Positions 9,269 through 17,812 of a DNA stretch of 64,000 bases are shown here, one piece after another. Both the position numbers and the translations under genes were made by a program. The notes beneath the pieces are model-generated. The model made no database searches and was not told the origin of the DNA. It worked only from the letters and a program-made list of their open reading frames with translations. Position 1 is the stretch's first letter; every line of letters starts with the position of its first letter. The DNA lies in the NCBI GenBank assembly GCA_001931535.1, contig CP016211.1:9904377-9968376 (forward strand). The letters are read 5' to 3'. Source of the DNA: Minicystis rosea (GTDB lineage: Bacteria; Myxococcota_A; Polyangia; Polyangiales; Polyangiaceae).

Positions 9269-11209
9269 TCAACCGAGATGGGACAGCGCCTCGCGATCAC
9301 GAGGGGCCGCATCGGGCAGCTCGTCTCCTCGCGGGAAGGCCAGGACGACCTCACCGTCGTGCCAGTACAGGTGCTCCGGATCCACCCGACCATGCGCGCC
9401 GCCGGCGGCATGCAGCGCCTCGATCGCTTCGGTGAGGCGCACGACCTGTCCCGGTGACAAGCCGCGCGGCTCGTCGGCGAGCGACTTGCCGCGTGGGGCC
9501 GCGATCCAGATGGCGCCGCTCTCTCGATCCACGCGGAGCACCGTGGGCAACGCCGGATGGCCGGCCCGCGCGAAGGCGCGTGCACGCGCGAGCGTCGCTT
9601 CGTCGTCGGGGAGCACGAGCACGTCGCGATCGAGCCACGTGTCGTGCAAGCGCACGGCCGCATCGCGACCGTCGCCGAAATCGAGGGCCGCCGTGAGCCG
9701 CGCTTCGGCGCCTTGGGCCGGCCGCTCGCTGCGCGCCCGCTCCGAGAGGCGCGCGCGGCGCGGGCCGACGCGCTCCGGCCACGAAAGCCCGAGCAGCAGA
9801 CGGCGCGCCTCGAACGCATCGGCCGGGCGCTTCCTCGGATCTTCCTGGAGCAGCCGCGCGACGACGGCGTCGTGGGCTTCGTGCAGATCGGGATGGCAAG
9901 CGCTCGGCGCGGGGTCGAGCCGATCTTGCACGGGCCCCGGCGCCGCACCGGTGAGCAGCTCGGCGAGCAACACGCCGACGCCGTAGATGTCGCTGGCGAT
10001 GCTCGCGGGCCGGCCGAGGCGCTGCTCCGGAGACATGTACGAGAACGTGCCGATCGCGCCGGCCGTGGCGGTGCTCGAGAGATCGCCGAGGTGCGCGGCG
10101 CCGAAGTCCGAGAGGCGCGCGGCGCCGACGTCGTCGAAGAGCACGTTGGAGGGCTTCACGTCGCGATGGAGGATGCCGAGCCGATGGGCCTCGCCCAGCG
10201 CGGAGAGGAGCGCGCACGCGATCTCCACGGCCCGCGCGGGCGCGGCCGGATCACCGCGCAGCCGATCGACGAGCGAGCCGCCCGACATCCACGCGAGCAC
10301 GATCGCGGGCCCCTCGGGGTGATACGCACGCAACGGGACGACGTTGGGGTGACGGAGCTGCGCGAGCGCGCGGGCCTCGCGCTCGAAGCGGTAGAGCGCA
10401 TCGCGGCCGCTCGCGCCGCCGGTACCAGCGAGCAGCTTCACGGCGACGCGATCGCCGTTCACCCGATCGAGCGCCTCGATCACGCGCGCGTGCGGCGTGG
10501 CGGCGACCTCGTGGAGCGTCTCGTATCGACCGAGGATCAGGGCACCGGTTGCGCGCGTGCCGGTCGAGACGGGGCGCGCGAGCGAGGCGCTCTCGGGCGG
10601 CTCGTCGGGGACGCCGAGGCGCTCCATCTCTTCGCGGAGCGTCTCGGCGGCTTCGGCGAGGCCGAGCTCCACGAGGCAGCGACGCAGGAGCGGCAAGGCC
10701 CGGGCGCGCTCGGGCGCGGCCGGCTCGAGCGCTTGCAACGTCTTCACGGCGGCTTCGGTGCGGCCGTGACGCGCGAGCAGACGACCCAGCGCGAAGCGCG
10801 CGGCTGCATCGCTCGCGCGCACGCGGAGCGCTGTCTCGAGAGCGCGCGCGCCGTCGGCGGGGCGGCCGGCGAGCTCGAAGCTCTCCGCGGCGGCGCAGGC
10901 TTCACCGGCCGCCGCGAAGGCCTCGCCGGCCTCGGCGTGCGCGCCGAGCCGCGCGAAGAGGACACCCGCTTGCCGGCCGAAGCCGCGGGCCGCGAGATCC
11001 TGCGCGGCCCGCCGAGCCTCTTCGGCGGGGAGCGTCTCGGCGACGGCGTTCGTCGCTTCCACGGCGAGCGCGTCGTCGCCGCCGAGCGCCGCGAGGTGCA
11101 CGGCGCGCCGCGGATCACCGGCGCGCAGCGCTTCCCGCGCGGCCCCGCGAAAGTCGCAGGCCTGTTCCAGCTCGAGCGAGGCGCGCGCGTGATCGATCGC
11201 GCTCCCCAT
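9269..11209 (-). CDS. Ser/Thr protein kinase with N-terminal helical repeats and C-terminal pseudokinase
   Basis: 646 aa. The frame is open further upstream, but that part overlaps the preceding gene; the ATG at 11209 lies 8 nt past its stop and is chosen. Residues 1-200 are Ala-rich TPR-like helices. The kinase domain (~225-475) has VAVK (Lys258), HRDVKPSN (348-355), DFG (368-370) and SPEQ (393-396). The Gly-rich loop is atypical (HEVAATPHA). Residues ~505-646 look like a second, degenerate kinase: hydrophobic strand pattern, then HGRVDPEHLYW (606-616) where HGDLKPxN would be expected, with no DFG. No transmembrane segment, so probably cytosolic. Likely paired with the lipoprotein gene directly upstream. 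Confidence 0.88.
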   Translation of the reverse strand: MGSAIDHARASLELEQACDFRGAAREALRAGDPRRAVHLAALGGDDALAVEATNAVAETLPAEEARRAAQDLAARGFGRQAGVLFARLGAHAEAGEAFAAAGEACAAAESFELAGRPADGARALETALRVRASDAAARFALGRLLARHGRTEAAVKTLQALEPAAPERARALPLLRRCLVELGLAEAAETLREEMERLGVPDEPPESASLARPVSTGTRATGALILGRYETLHEVAATPHARVIEALDRVNGDRVAVKLLAGTGGASGRDALYRFEREARALAQLRHPNVVPLRAYHPEGPAIVLAWMSGGSLVDRLRGDPAAPARAVEIACALLSALGEAHRLGILHRDVKPSNVLFDDVGAARLSDFGAAHLGDLSSTATAGAIGTFSYMSPEQRLGRPASIASDIYGVGVLLAELLTGAAPGPVQDRLDPAPSACHPDLHEAHDAVVARLLQEDPRKRPADAFEARRLLLGLSWPERVGPRRARLSERARSERPAQGAEARLTAALDFGDGRDAAVRLHDTWLDRDVLVLPDDEATLARARAFARAGHPALPTVLRVDRESGAIWIAAPRGKSLADEPRGLSPGQVVRLTEAIEALHAAGGAHGRVDPEHLYWHDGEVVLAFPRGDELPDAAPRDREALSHLG

Positions 11210-11217
11210 CCGATCGA

Positions 11218-12162
11218 TCAGGGCTGCGGCGCCGGGGCCGACATGGCCGCCGCGTGATCGGAGTGCGGCTCGTTCGCCACGGTGATGCGGCCGACGACCG
11301 AGAGATCGAAGCGCACCGCGCCCGCGTCGAAGCCGCTCACGCTGAGCGAGCGCTCGCGCACGCGATGCACCGAGAGCGTCGCCGTCGCGGGCAGCGCGCC
11401 GAGCGTGCCCGTGCCGAAGACCCACGCGGGGATCGACGCCTGCCCCGCATCCGCGAAGGCGCAGCGCACCGACGCGCCGCTCGTCGCGGTCACGTCGACG
11501 AGCACCACGTCGTCGCGCCCCTTGTCGGAGGTGGCCGCGCGCCAGCGCACGAGCGCGGGCTCGCCCAGGCCGATGACCGGGCTCTCGCCGAGCGAGAGCT
11601 CGCCCACGCGCACGTCCTCCGGAGCGGCGGGCGCCTCGGCCTCGATCGCGAAGCGCTCGAACTGCGCCGAGCCCGTGCCTTCGAGCGTGTACGTCGCGCC
11701 GGAGGGGAGATCGCTGGTCGCGTCGCGCGACGTGTAGAACATGCCCGACACGAGATCGCCCACGTCGGGGAACGCGCGCGCCGCCAACGTCATCACCGAG
11801 GGGCCGGTGCGCAGCGTCACGTCGCCCACGTCGATCAGCTCGATGGCGCCGAGCGATCCGAGCGCGGGCATCTTGCCGTTCACGTCGGTCGCGGTGCGGC
11901 GACAAGTGCCGGCAGGCGGCAAATCGAGCGTCGATCCGACGACGCGCTCCGCCAGCTCGGGATCGGCTGGGGTGCTGAGGCGCATGAACTTGGCGGAGAC
12001 GTTGGTCTGCGCGGCGCCGTCGGCGGCGACGGTGCGCTCGACGAGGACCACTCCATCCGTCATCGCGCCGGCGGCGTCCGCGACGTCGTCAATGACGGGG
12101 GTCGTACACCCGACGGCGAGGGCGGCGACCAGCGGCAGCGGCGCGCGGAGAAACAGCGGCAT
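11218..12162 (-). CDS. Lipoprotein, upstream partner of the kinase gene
   Basis: 314 aa from the ATG at 12162. Signal peptide with lipobox (LAVGC, Cys19). The open frame continues upstream, but only this start puts the signal peptide at the N-terminus. The mature part has beta-rich segments, two Cys (CRRTATDVNG; VRCAFADAG), and no family I recognise. It ends 8 nt before the kinase start, strongly suggesting co-transcription and translational coupling. Possible role: an envelope component whose synthesis is tied to the kinase; this is inference from position only. Confidence 0.75.
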   Translation of the reverse strand: MPLFLRAPLPLVAALAVGCTTPVIDDVADAAGAMTDGVVLVERTVAADGAAQTNVSAKFMRLSTPADPELAERVVGSTLDLPPAGTCRRTATDVNGKMPALGSLGAIELIDVGDVTLRTGPSVMTLAARAFPDVGDLVSGMFYTSRDATSDLPSGATYTLEGTGSAQFERFAIEAEAPAAPEDVRVGELSLGESPVIGLGEPALVRWRAATSDKGRDDVVLVDVTATSGASVRCAFADAGQASIPAWVFGTGTLGALPATATLSVHRVRERSLSVSGFDAGAVRFDLSVVGRITVANEPHSDHAAAMSAPAPQP

Positions 12163-12265
12163 GATTCGCGAGCATAGGCTGGCTGGTCCAGGCGGGCAAG
12201 CGTGCGCAGAGCGGCCGTCCGAGGCGGCGATCACGGCCTTTCTCATCACCGGAAACCCTCGAAGA

Positions 12266-13090
12266 TCAGAAGGAAACTTCCAGCGCACCCGCAGGTGTCA
12301 GGGTGATCTGCTGGACGTGTGTAGAGGTCTCGCCCGACCCCGTCGACTTGAACGTGCCATCGACCCGGTGGTAACCGGCGTCGAGCTCGATGGCGACGTG
12401 CACGTGACGGAACCCGACCCGCACGCCCGCGACGAGCATGCCGTAGAAATGACGCGCCTGGACGTCGAACGTCTGGGCGGCCGTGTCCTGCCCGAGCTGA
12501 AGCCGGCCGGCCAAGATCTCGAACCCTGCGCGCGGGCCGAACCAGACGGAGTAGATGTCGCTCGGGCTCTTCACGCCGATGAGGATGGGGAGGTCGGCGC
12601 CGCCGCCGAAGACGCCGCTCACGTCGTTCCCGTCCCCCGGCCGGCGCGCCATGATGGCGCTCGCGCCGAGCCCGATCGAGAGCGTGGGCTTGCCGAGCGA
12701 GAAGGCGTGGCGCCCATCGACACGGATCGCGCGGCCCGAGTACGTGAGGCCGAAGTCGTTGTCGCCCGCGACGCCCATGCGGCCGGACACCCACGGCGCG
12801 ACGCCGGCGGCGACCCCGAGATCTTGGAGCGCGCCGCCGCTGGCAGCATTGGCCGCGGTCGTGGTCGTGGTCTCGCTCGGCTTCAACGCGAGCTGGCCGG
12901 AGAGACCGGCCCCGACCGAGACGGCGCCCGGCGCGAGCACGTGCGCGGGATGAAGCAGCGGGCCGCCGCCGCCGCACCCGATTGCAGCCGAGGACAACGC
13001 CGCGATGGAAAGCAGACGGAGCCGCGTCGTCACGACGCAGCTCCGCTTGCTCACGCGCACGGGACGCTCTTCGTTCACGCGCGCGGCCAT
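12266..13090 (-). CDS. Outer-membrane beta-barrel-like lipoprotein
   Basis: 274 aa from the ATG at 13090; GTG codons at 13054 and 13033 are possible later starts that shorten the N-region. Signal sequence RLRLLSIAALSSAAIGC. The body alternates polar and hydrophobic residues in strands (GLTYSGRAIRVDGRHAFSL; MLVAGVRVGFRHVHVAIELDAGY) typical of small outer-membrane barrels, with an aromatic terminal residue (EVSF), as is usual for barrel proteins. A lipobox and a barrel in one protein is unusual; the Cys may simply be in the signal peptide. It follows the ferredoxin gene by 26 nt. Confidence 0.65.
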   Translation of the reverse strand: MAARVNEERPVRVSKRSCVVTTRLRLLSIAALSSAAIGCGGGGPLLHPAHVLAPGAVSVGAGLSGQLALKPSETTTTTAANAASGGALQDLGVAAGVAPWVSGRMGVAGDNDFGLTYSGRAIRVDGRHAFSLGKPTLSIGLGASAIMARRPGDGNDVSGVFGGGADLPILIGVKSPSDIYSVWFGPRAGFEILAGRLQLGQDTAAQTFDVQARHFYGMLVAGVRVGFRHVHVAIELDAGYHRVDGTFKSTGSGETSTHVQQITLTPAGALEVSF

Positions 13091-13116
13091 TCTCGAAGGC
13101 CGATCGGCCTCCGCGA

Positions 13117-13422
13117 TCACTTGCGGAAGCGCGAGGGGTAGTCGTTCGCCGCCGCCTTCTTCTTCAGGTCGGCGTCGTCGGGGTGGAGCTTGAGCGCACG
13201 GGCGATCAGCGTGGCCTCGGTCTCGACGATCTGCGGGTTCGGCAGGCAGCACTCGACGGGACACACGGCCTGGCAGGCCTCGTGGTCGTAGAAGCCGACG
13301 CACTCGGTGCAGAGCTCGGGGTCGATGACGTAGATCTCGTCGCCCTCGCTGATGGCCTCGTTCGGGCACTCCGGCTCGCAAGCGCCGCAGTTGATGCAAT
13401 CTTCGGTGATGTAGGTGGCCAT
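13117..13422 (-). CDS. 2[4Fe-4S] ferredoxin, YfhL type
   Basis: 101 aa. Two cluster-binding sets: Cys9, 12, 15, 19 (CINCGACEPEC) and Cys38, 41, 50, 54 with the 8-residue insert (CTECVGFYDHEAC) characteristic of the YfhL/Allochromatium-type low-potential ferredoxins. There are two extra Cys at 58-59. Carries single electrons in the cytosol; the partner is unknown. The start at 13422 is supported by a good ribosome-binding site (GGAGG at ~13433-13437). A sigma-70-like promoter lies just upstream at 13460-13488. Confidence 0.95.
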   Translation of the reverse strand: MATYITEDCINCGACEPECPNEAISEGDEIYVIDPELCTECVGFYDHEACQAVCPVECCLPNPQIVETEATLIARALKLHPDDADLKKKAAANDYPSRFRK

Positions 13423-13459
13423 GAAAATCCGTCCTCCGGGCACTGTCCGGCGGCCGACT

Positions 13460-13488
13460 TTTGTAGAGGGCTCGGTGTTTCGTGTCAA
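13460..13488 (-). promoter_or_regulatory. Sigma-70-type promoter of the ferredoxin gene
   Basis: Read on the minus strand: TTGACA (13483-13488), 17-nt spacer, TACAAA (13460-13465). This is a consensus -35 box at ideal spacing, unusual in such GC-rich DNA, and lies ~40 nt before the ferredoxin start. Confidence 0.7.
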
Positions 13489-13724
13489 TCACACGGCAGT
13501 GCGTTCGACGCGACGCAGCTACGCATGGCCGCGCGCCAACAGGAGCTTCCGTCCTTCACCGATCCTGATTGAACGCGCGTCGGCGCGCGCCGCACCGCCG
13601 AGGAACCCACGAAAGCCCGGCGATCACGGGCTCCACCGCACCGAGTCGCCCCTCGTCCCGAGGTGCGCAACAGCCTTCACGGTTGCGCGCGCTGGGGATG
13701 GCCGGTACTAGGGAGCCGGCCTCG

Positions 13725-14336
13725 ATGTCGTTCCGGAATCTCTGGCTGCTCCCGCTCGCCGCGCTGTTGCTCGGCTGTCCGCCGAAGATCGGCAACAAGT
13801 GCACGGTCTCGACGGACTGCTCGCAGCTCGGCGATCGCCTCTGCGACACGAACCAGCCCAACGGCTACTGCACGGTCTTCAACTGCGAGCCGGACAACTG
13901 CCCCGACGCCATCTGCGTCGGCTTCGATCCGAACCTCGATCCGGCCTGCAAGACCGCGGACGACGGGCGCTGGCCTCGCTTCCAACGCACCTTCTGCATG
14001 AAGGCGTGCTCCTCGGACGGCGACTGCCGCGACGAGTACGAGTGCGTCGACCTGAGCATCCCGGGCAACCAGACGAGCCGGCGCGCCGAGGTGGTGGACA
14101 CCGGCGCCGCCGACGGCGGCCTCGGCTTCGGCGTGTGCATGGTCCGCTTGGTGACGTCCGACGGCGGCACGCCGATGATGAGCGAGAGCGACGGTGGGAT
14201 CCCCGGCGTGTGTCGCCCTGCCGATGCTGGGCTCGTCGACGGCGCCGCTCCTTGGACGCCCTACACGGGGAGCACCGGGAGCACGGGCAGCGGCGGCACC
14301 GGCGGCATGGGTGGAGCGGGCGGCTCCTCGCCCTGA
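13725..14336 (+). CDS. Cys-rich secreted lipoprotein
   Basis: 203 aa from the ATG at 13725; upstream in-frame codons would bury the signal peptide. Lipobox LLLGC (Cys18). The mature part has Cys-rich loops (CTVSTDCSQLGDRLC; CSSDGDCRDEYEC) like those in the neighbouring lipoproteins, and a C-terminal Gly/Ser/Thr-rich tail (TGSTGSGGTGGMGGAGG). In the other family members this low-complexity linker sits near the N-terminus; here it is C-terminal. Probably surface-exposed; function unknown. Confidence 0.8.
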   Translation: MSFRNLWLLPLAALLLGCPPKIGNKCTVSTDCSQLGDRLCDTNQPNGYCTVFNCEPDNCPDAICVGFDPNLDPACKTADDGRWPRFQRTFCMKACSSDGDCRDEYECVDLSIPGNQTSRRAEVVDTGAADGGLGFGVCMVRLVTSDGGTPMMSESDGGIPGVCRPADAGLVDGAAPWTPYTGSTGSTGSGGTGGMGGAGGSSP

Positions 14337-14399
14337 GCCTTCGTGCTCTCCACGGCTGCGTTCGCCGGCTCGGCCGAACGGCGTGCTAGCCTGCCGCCG

Positions 14400-15488
14400 A
14401 TGTTTCGCGCCCCTCTGCTCCCGCGCACGCTCGAAGCGGCGCTGCGTGACCTCGGCGCCGCGAGGCCTGCCGTGCGGGCCGAAGCGGTGCACGATCTCGC
14501 TCGGCACGAGTCGTCCGCACGCGAGCGCGTGATCGGCGGGCTCACCAAGGCGCTCGGTGACGAGCACGCCGACGTGCGCGCCGCCGCCGCGACGGCGCTC
14601 GCCGACATCGGAGGCGTCGAAGCCATCACGGAGCTCCTCGCCGCCGTCGATGACAAGAGCACGCTCGCGGCCCAGATGGCGATCCGCGCGATCGGCGAGA
14701 TCGCGGACGCCGGCGATCCGCGTGTCACCGCGCGGCTCGAGGCCGCGCTCGCCGATGCGCGCGCCGAGGTCCGCTTCCAAGCGGTGATCGCGTATCCGCG
14801 CGTGGCCGCGACGCGCGCGGACGCGGTGAACGCCATCGTGCAGGCGACGCGCGACGACGATGCGCTCGTCTGTCACATCGCGCTGCGCATGGCCGAGGAG
14901 CTCGCGGACGAAGGCGAGGGCGAAGGCGCGACGAAGTGCGACGTCGACGAGCGCGTGATGATGCGGGCCAAGGCCCTCATCGGACACGCTTCGCCCGAGG
15001 TGCGGGTGGCGAGCGCGATCCTCTTGGCACCGCGCGGCGACAAGGCCGCGCGCGAGGTGCTCGTGCGCGTGTCCCGCGGCGACACGAAGACGCGCGAGCG
15101 CGAGGACGAGGCCGCCGCCATCGAGCTCATGGGTCGCCTCACGATCCGCGGCGCCATCCCCGGCCTGGAGAAGCGGGCCTTCGGCGGGCTGCTCGGTCTG
15201 CGACGCGATCCCTTCGCCTGGCACGCGCGCGTCGCGCTGGCGCGCATGGGCCACGAGCGCGCGGAGCGCGAGATCCTGCGCGAGCTCGCCTCGAGGGATC
15301 GCGATCTGCGCACCCTCGCGGTGGCCGCCGCCGGGCGGGCCCGCCTCCTCGCCGCGCGCGAGCCGATCGCCGCCATGAAGGGCGACGAGCGCCGCGCCGA
15401 TCCCGACGCCGTCGACGAAGCGCTCGCCGCGCTCGCCGCCGCAGCCAGAGAGACCGGGGCGCCGGAGGCGGCGCCCCCGCGAGCCTAG
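14400..15488 (+). CDS. HEAT-repeat protein
   Basis: 362 aa from the ATG at 14400. Consecutive ~30-residue HEAT/PBS-lyase-type repeats: LGAARPAVRAEAVHDLARHE, LGDEHADVRAAAATALADIG, LAAQMAIRAIGEIADAGDP, ALADARAEVRFQAVIAYPRVA, then further copies to the C-terminus. No catalytic motif and no signal peptide, so a cytosolic protein-binding solenoid is likely. The stop is 14 nt before the DUF4149 gene, suggesting an operon of three genes (HEAT, DUF4149, small Cas2-like protein). Confidence 0.85.
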   Translation: MFRAPLLPRTLEAALRDLGAARPAVRAEAVHDLARHESSARERVIGGLTKALGDEHADVRAAAATALADIGGVEAITELLAAVDDKSTLAAQMAIRAIGEIADAGDPRVTARLEAALADARAEVRFQAVIAYPRVAATRADAVNAIVQATRDDDALVCHIALRMAEELADEGEGEGATKCDVDERVMMRAKALIGHASPEVRVASAILLAPRGDKAAREVLVRVSRGDTKTREREDEAAAIELMGRLTIRGAIPGLEKRAFGGLLGLRRDPFAWHARVALARMGHERAEREILRELASRDRDLRTLAVAAAGRARLLAAREPIAAMKGDERRADPDAVDEALAALAAAARETGAPEAAPPRA

Positions 15489-15502
15489 ACGGAGCCACAC
15501 GC

Positions 15503-16120
15503 GTGAACGGAGAGCGCTTCACCGCCGCTGATCTCGAGCCCAGCGACGAAGAGAAACTCGCCCAGCTGCGCACCAACGTCGATCGCATCGCCGCGACGCT
15601 CGCGGTGCTCGCCGCCGGTGTGTGGGTCGGCGGCATGGTCGCGTTGGGCGCGTGCGCGGCGCCCTTCGTGTTTCGACTCACGCCCGCGCCGTACTCGGGC
15701 GACGCGATGGGCGCGGCCTTCGCGCGCTTCGATCAGATCGCCCTGGGCGCCGCGGTCGTGCTCCTCGGCGCCGAGGTGGCCCGCACCTGGGCGGCCCGCG
15801 GCCGCGCGCGCCAGCTCGCGGCCCGCATCCGCCGCGTCGCGGCCGTCTCCATCGCCGGCCTCGCGACCTACGGCGGCCTCCTGCTCACGCCGCAGATCAT
15901 CGATCTGCATCGCCAAGGCGTGCAGCGCGGCGTCGGCCCCCAAGGCGCGTTGCTCGAGTCCATCCACCACCGCGCCGAGTCGGTGGGCAAGGTCGAGACG
16001 GTGCTCGGCGTCGTGCTCGTCGCCCTGCACGTCTTCACGCTTCCGGTGCGGCGTCCCGAGGACGACGACGACGACGACGCGTACGCCACGCCTCTCCCTC
16101 CCGGCCCGCGCGAGGGCTGA
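15503..16120 (+). CDS. DUF4149-type membrane protein
   Basis: 205 aa from a GTG at 15503. Four hydrophobic segments; the first contains AGVWVGGMVALGACAAPFVF, the typical DUF4149 (TMEM205-like) motif, followed by AFARFDQIALGAAVVLL. The C-terminus is acidic (run of Asp at ~190). Inner-membrane location; function of the family unknown. It sits 14 nt after the HEAT gene and 3 nt before the next gene. Confidence 0.8.
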   Translation: MNGERFTAADLEPSDEEKLAQLRTNVDRIAATLAVLAAGVWVGGMVALGACAAPFVFRLTPAPYSGDAMGAAFARFDQIALGAAVVLLGAEVARTWAARGRARQLAARIRRVAAVSIAGLATYGGLLLTPQIIDLHRQGVQRGVGPQGALLESIHHRAESVGKVETVLGVVLVALHVFTLPVRRPEDDDDDDAYATPLPPGPREG

Positions 16121-16123
16121 CGC

Positions 16124-16399
16124 GTGCCGCGCGATTCGACGCTCTACAGCGGCTTCGTTCGCCACGATTACCTGATCACCTTCGCCATCGCCGACGCGGC
16201 GGGCAGGCAGCGCCTCATCGATCTCTGCGCCGGCCCCTGGCAGGGCGACGAGGTCACGCCGGGGACGTGGGAGATCTCGAGCGACCTCAGCCCCGACGAC
16301 ATGGAGACCGCGATCGTCGCGCTCCTCGGCGACGGCGATCGTGCGGTCTACTACTACCTCTCCAACGCGAAGCGCCTCTTCCGCGTCGTCCTGCGCTGA
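16124..16399 (+). CDS. Small Cas2/SinR-like ferredoxin-fold protein
   Basis: 91 aa from a GTG at 16124, 3 nt after the preceding stop, so very likely co-translated. The order of elements (strand HDYLITFAIADAAG, helix RQRLIDLC, strand GTWEISSDLS, helix PDDMETAIVALLGDGD, strand RAVYYYLS) resembles the small Cas2-like/SinR-like ferredoxin-fold proteins found outside CRISPR loci. No Cas1 or repeat array is present, so a CRISPR role is not implied. The fold call is by pattern only. Confidence 0.55.
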   Translation: MPRDSTLYSGFVRHDYLITFAIADAAGRQRLIDLCAGPWQGDEVTPGTWEISSDLSPDDMETAIVALLGDGDRAVYYYLSNAKRLFRVVLR

Positions 16400-16677
16400 C
16401 ACCGCGCCGCGCCTCGCCACAGCCTGCCTCTCGCCGCGCCCGGCACGGATGTGCGCCCGGCACCGCATCATGCACAGGCGCGCAAATGTGCTGCATTCCG
16501 CGGCTCTGCGGCACAACACCACATCCACCGTGACGGCTCCCGTCCGCCGCGGAGTGAAGCATTCGTGTCACGTTGCACTGACGTCGTCGGGCTCGTGCCC
16601 GAGGTGGCCGTCTCGCTCGGCTTCCTCTATGCTTCCTTCGTTAGCGTTCTGCTTTGCTTTCTGGTTCGGAGGCGGTC

Positions 16678-17799
16678 TTGAGGTTTTTGGATCTGCTGGC
16701 GCTCGGGGTCACGACGGGGATCGTGATGGCCTCCTTGGCCTCCGGGTGCGCGTTCTCCATCGAGACGAGCGGCAACGGCGGATACGGCGGCTCGGCCAGC
16801 GTGGTCGTCGGCAGCAGCACCGGCATGTCGAGCTCCTCGAGCAGCGGGTACAACGGCACCGGCGGCTCCGGCGGCCACGGCGTGGCGGCGCGCTGCGCGG
16901 TGGACAGCGACTGCGCCATGGGCCTCACGTGCCTCGTCGACACGGCCGACGATCCCATCTTCGGCGGCGGCCCGGTGAACGGCTTCTGCACGCGCTCGTG
17001 CGACGCCGACACGGATTGCGCCGAGCAGGGCGCCACGTGCTTCAAGCTCGACGACGCGCAGCCCGGGCGCTGCACCCTCTCGTGCACCATCGGCCCGCCC
17101 ATCGAGAGCATCGACGGCTTCTTCGACACCCTCCCCGCGGACAAGTGCTTGGGGCGGGAAGACTTGCGCTGCGGCAAAGCCAAGAACGGCGTCGGCGTCT
17201 GCCTCCCCACCTGCGGCGAGGACGCGCAGTGCAAGAACGGCCGCTTCTGCGATCCGCGCCTCGCGGTCTGCGTCAAAGACCCTAGCGAAGGCCTGCCCCT
17301 CGGCGCCGCGTGCAAGGCCGGGGAGGAGCCGAGCACCTGCAGCGGCCTCTGCGTGGGCTTCGATTCGGGCGTGGCCATGTGCTCGTCGCCGTGCGTGCTC
17401 GGCGGCGACAAGGTGAGCACCGCGGATTGCGGCGGCCCCTCGCACGGCTTCTGCGCCTTCCGCGCGCAGCCCAACGGCGCGGGTGACGTGGGCTACTGCA
17501 CGCCGAGCTGCGAGGCGCACGACCAATGCCCCTCGCCGAGCTTCTGGTGCTTCGCGTTCAGCGGCCTCACCGAGATCGTCGGCAAGGGTTACTGCTTCGC
17601 GGCCACGCCCTGCCCCAACGGTCAGGACGACTGCGTCAACGCCGGCACCGGCGCCGACACCTGCACCACCACCGCCTACGGCGCTTACTGCCTCGATCAG
17701 ACGTTCCCCTTCTCCACGAACGGCACGGGCGGGGGCGGCGGCGGAGGCGCCGGCGGCGCGGACGGCGGCACGGGGAGCACGGGCGGCGGCTGGCCGTGA
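16678..17799 (+). CDS. Cys-rich secreted lipoprotein with Ser linker
   Basis: 373 aa. The start is a TTG at 16678 preceded at correct distance by GGAGG (16668-16672); an upstream TTG at 16654 has no such site. Lipobox SLASGC (Cys24), then a Gly/Ser linker (GGYGGSASVVVGSSTG with SSSSSSG), then a long Cys-rich body with repeated C-x-DxDC-type loops (CDADTDCAEQGATC; CEAHDQCPSPSFWC). The Gly-rich C-terminal tail resembles that of the 13725 gene. Thirteen nt separate it from the next lipoprotein, so the two probably form one operon. Confidence 0.8.
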   Translation: MRFLDLLALGVTTGIVMASLASGCAFSIETSGNGGYGGSASVVVGSSTGMSSSSSSGYNGTGGSGGHGVAARCAVDSDCAMGLTCLVDTADDPIFGGGPVNGFCTRSCDADTDCAEQGATCFKLDDAQPGRCTLSCTIGPPIESIDGFFDTLPADKCLGREDLRCGKAKNGVGVCLPTCGEDAQCKNGRFCDPRLAVCVKDPSEGLPLGAACKAGEEPSTCSGLCVGFDSGVAMCSSPCVLGGDKVSTADCGGPSHGFCAFRAQPNGAGDVGYCTPSCEAHDQCPSPSFWCFAFSGLTEIVGKGYCFAATPCPNGQDDCVNAGTGADTCTTTAYGAYCLDQTFPFSTNGTGGGGGGGAGGADGGTGSTGGGWP

Positions 17800-17812
17800 T
17801 ACGTTCGCGGGC

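Noticed and set aside
11210..11905. Long N-terminal extension of the kinase gene
   Set aside because: It overlaps the lipoprotein gene in another frame, is Arg-rich nonsense in composition, and has no domain; the ATG at 11209 is better.
16124..16399. CRISPR-Cas adaptation gene cas2
   Set aside because: Only the fold is similar; there is no cas1, no effector gene and no repeat-spacer array in the window.
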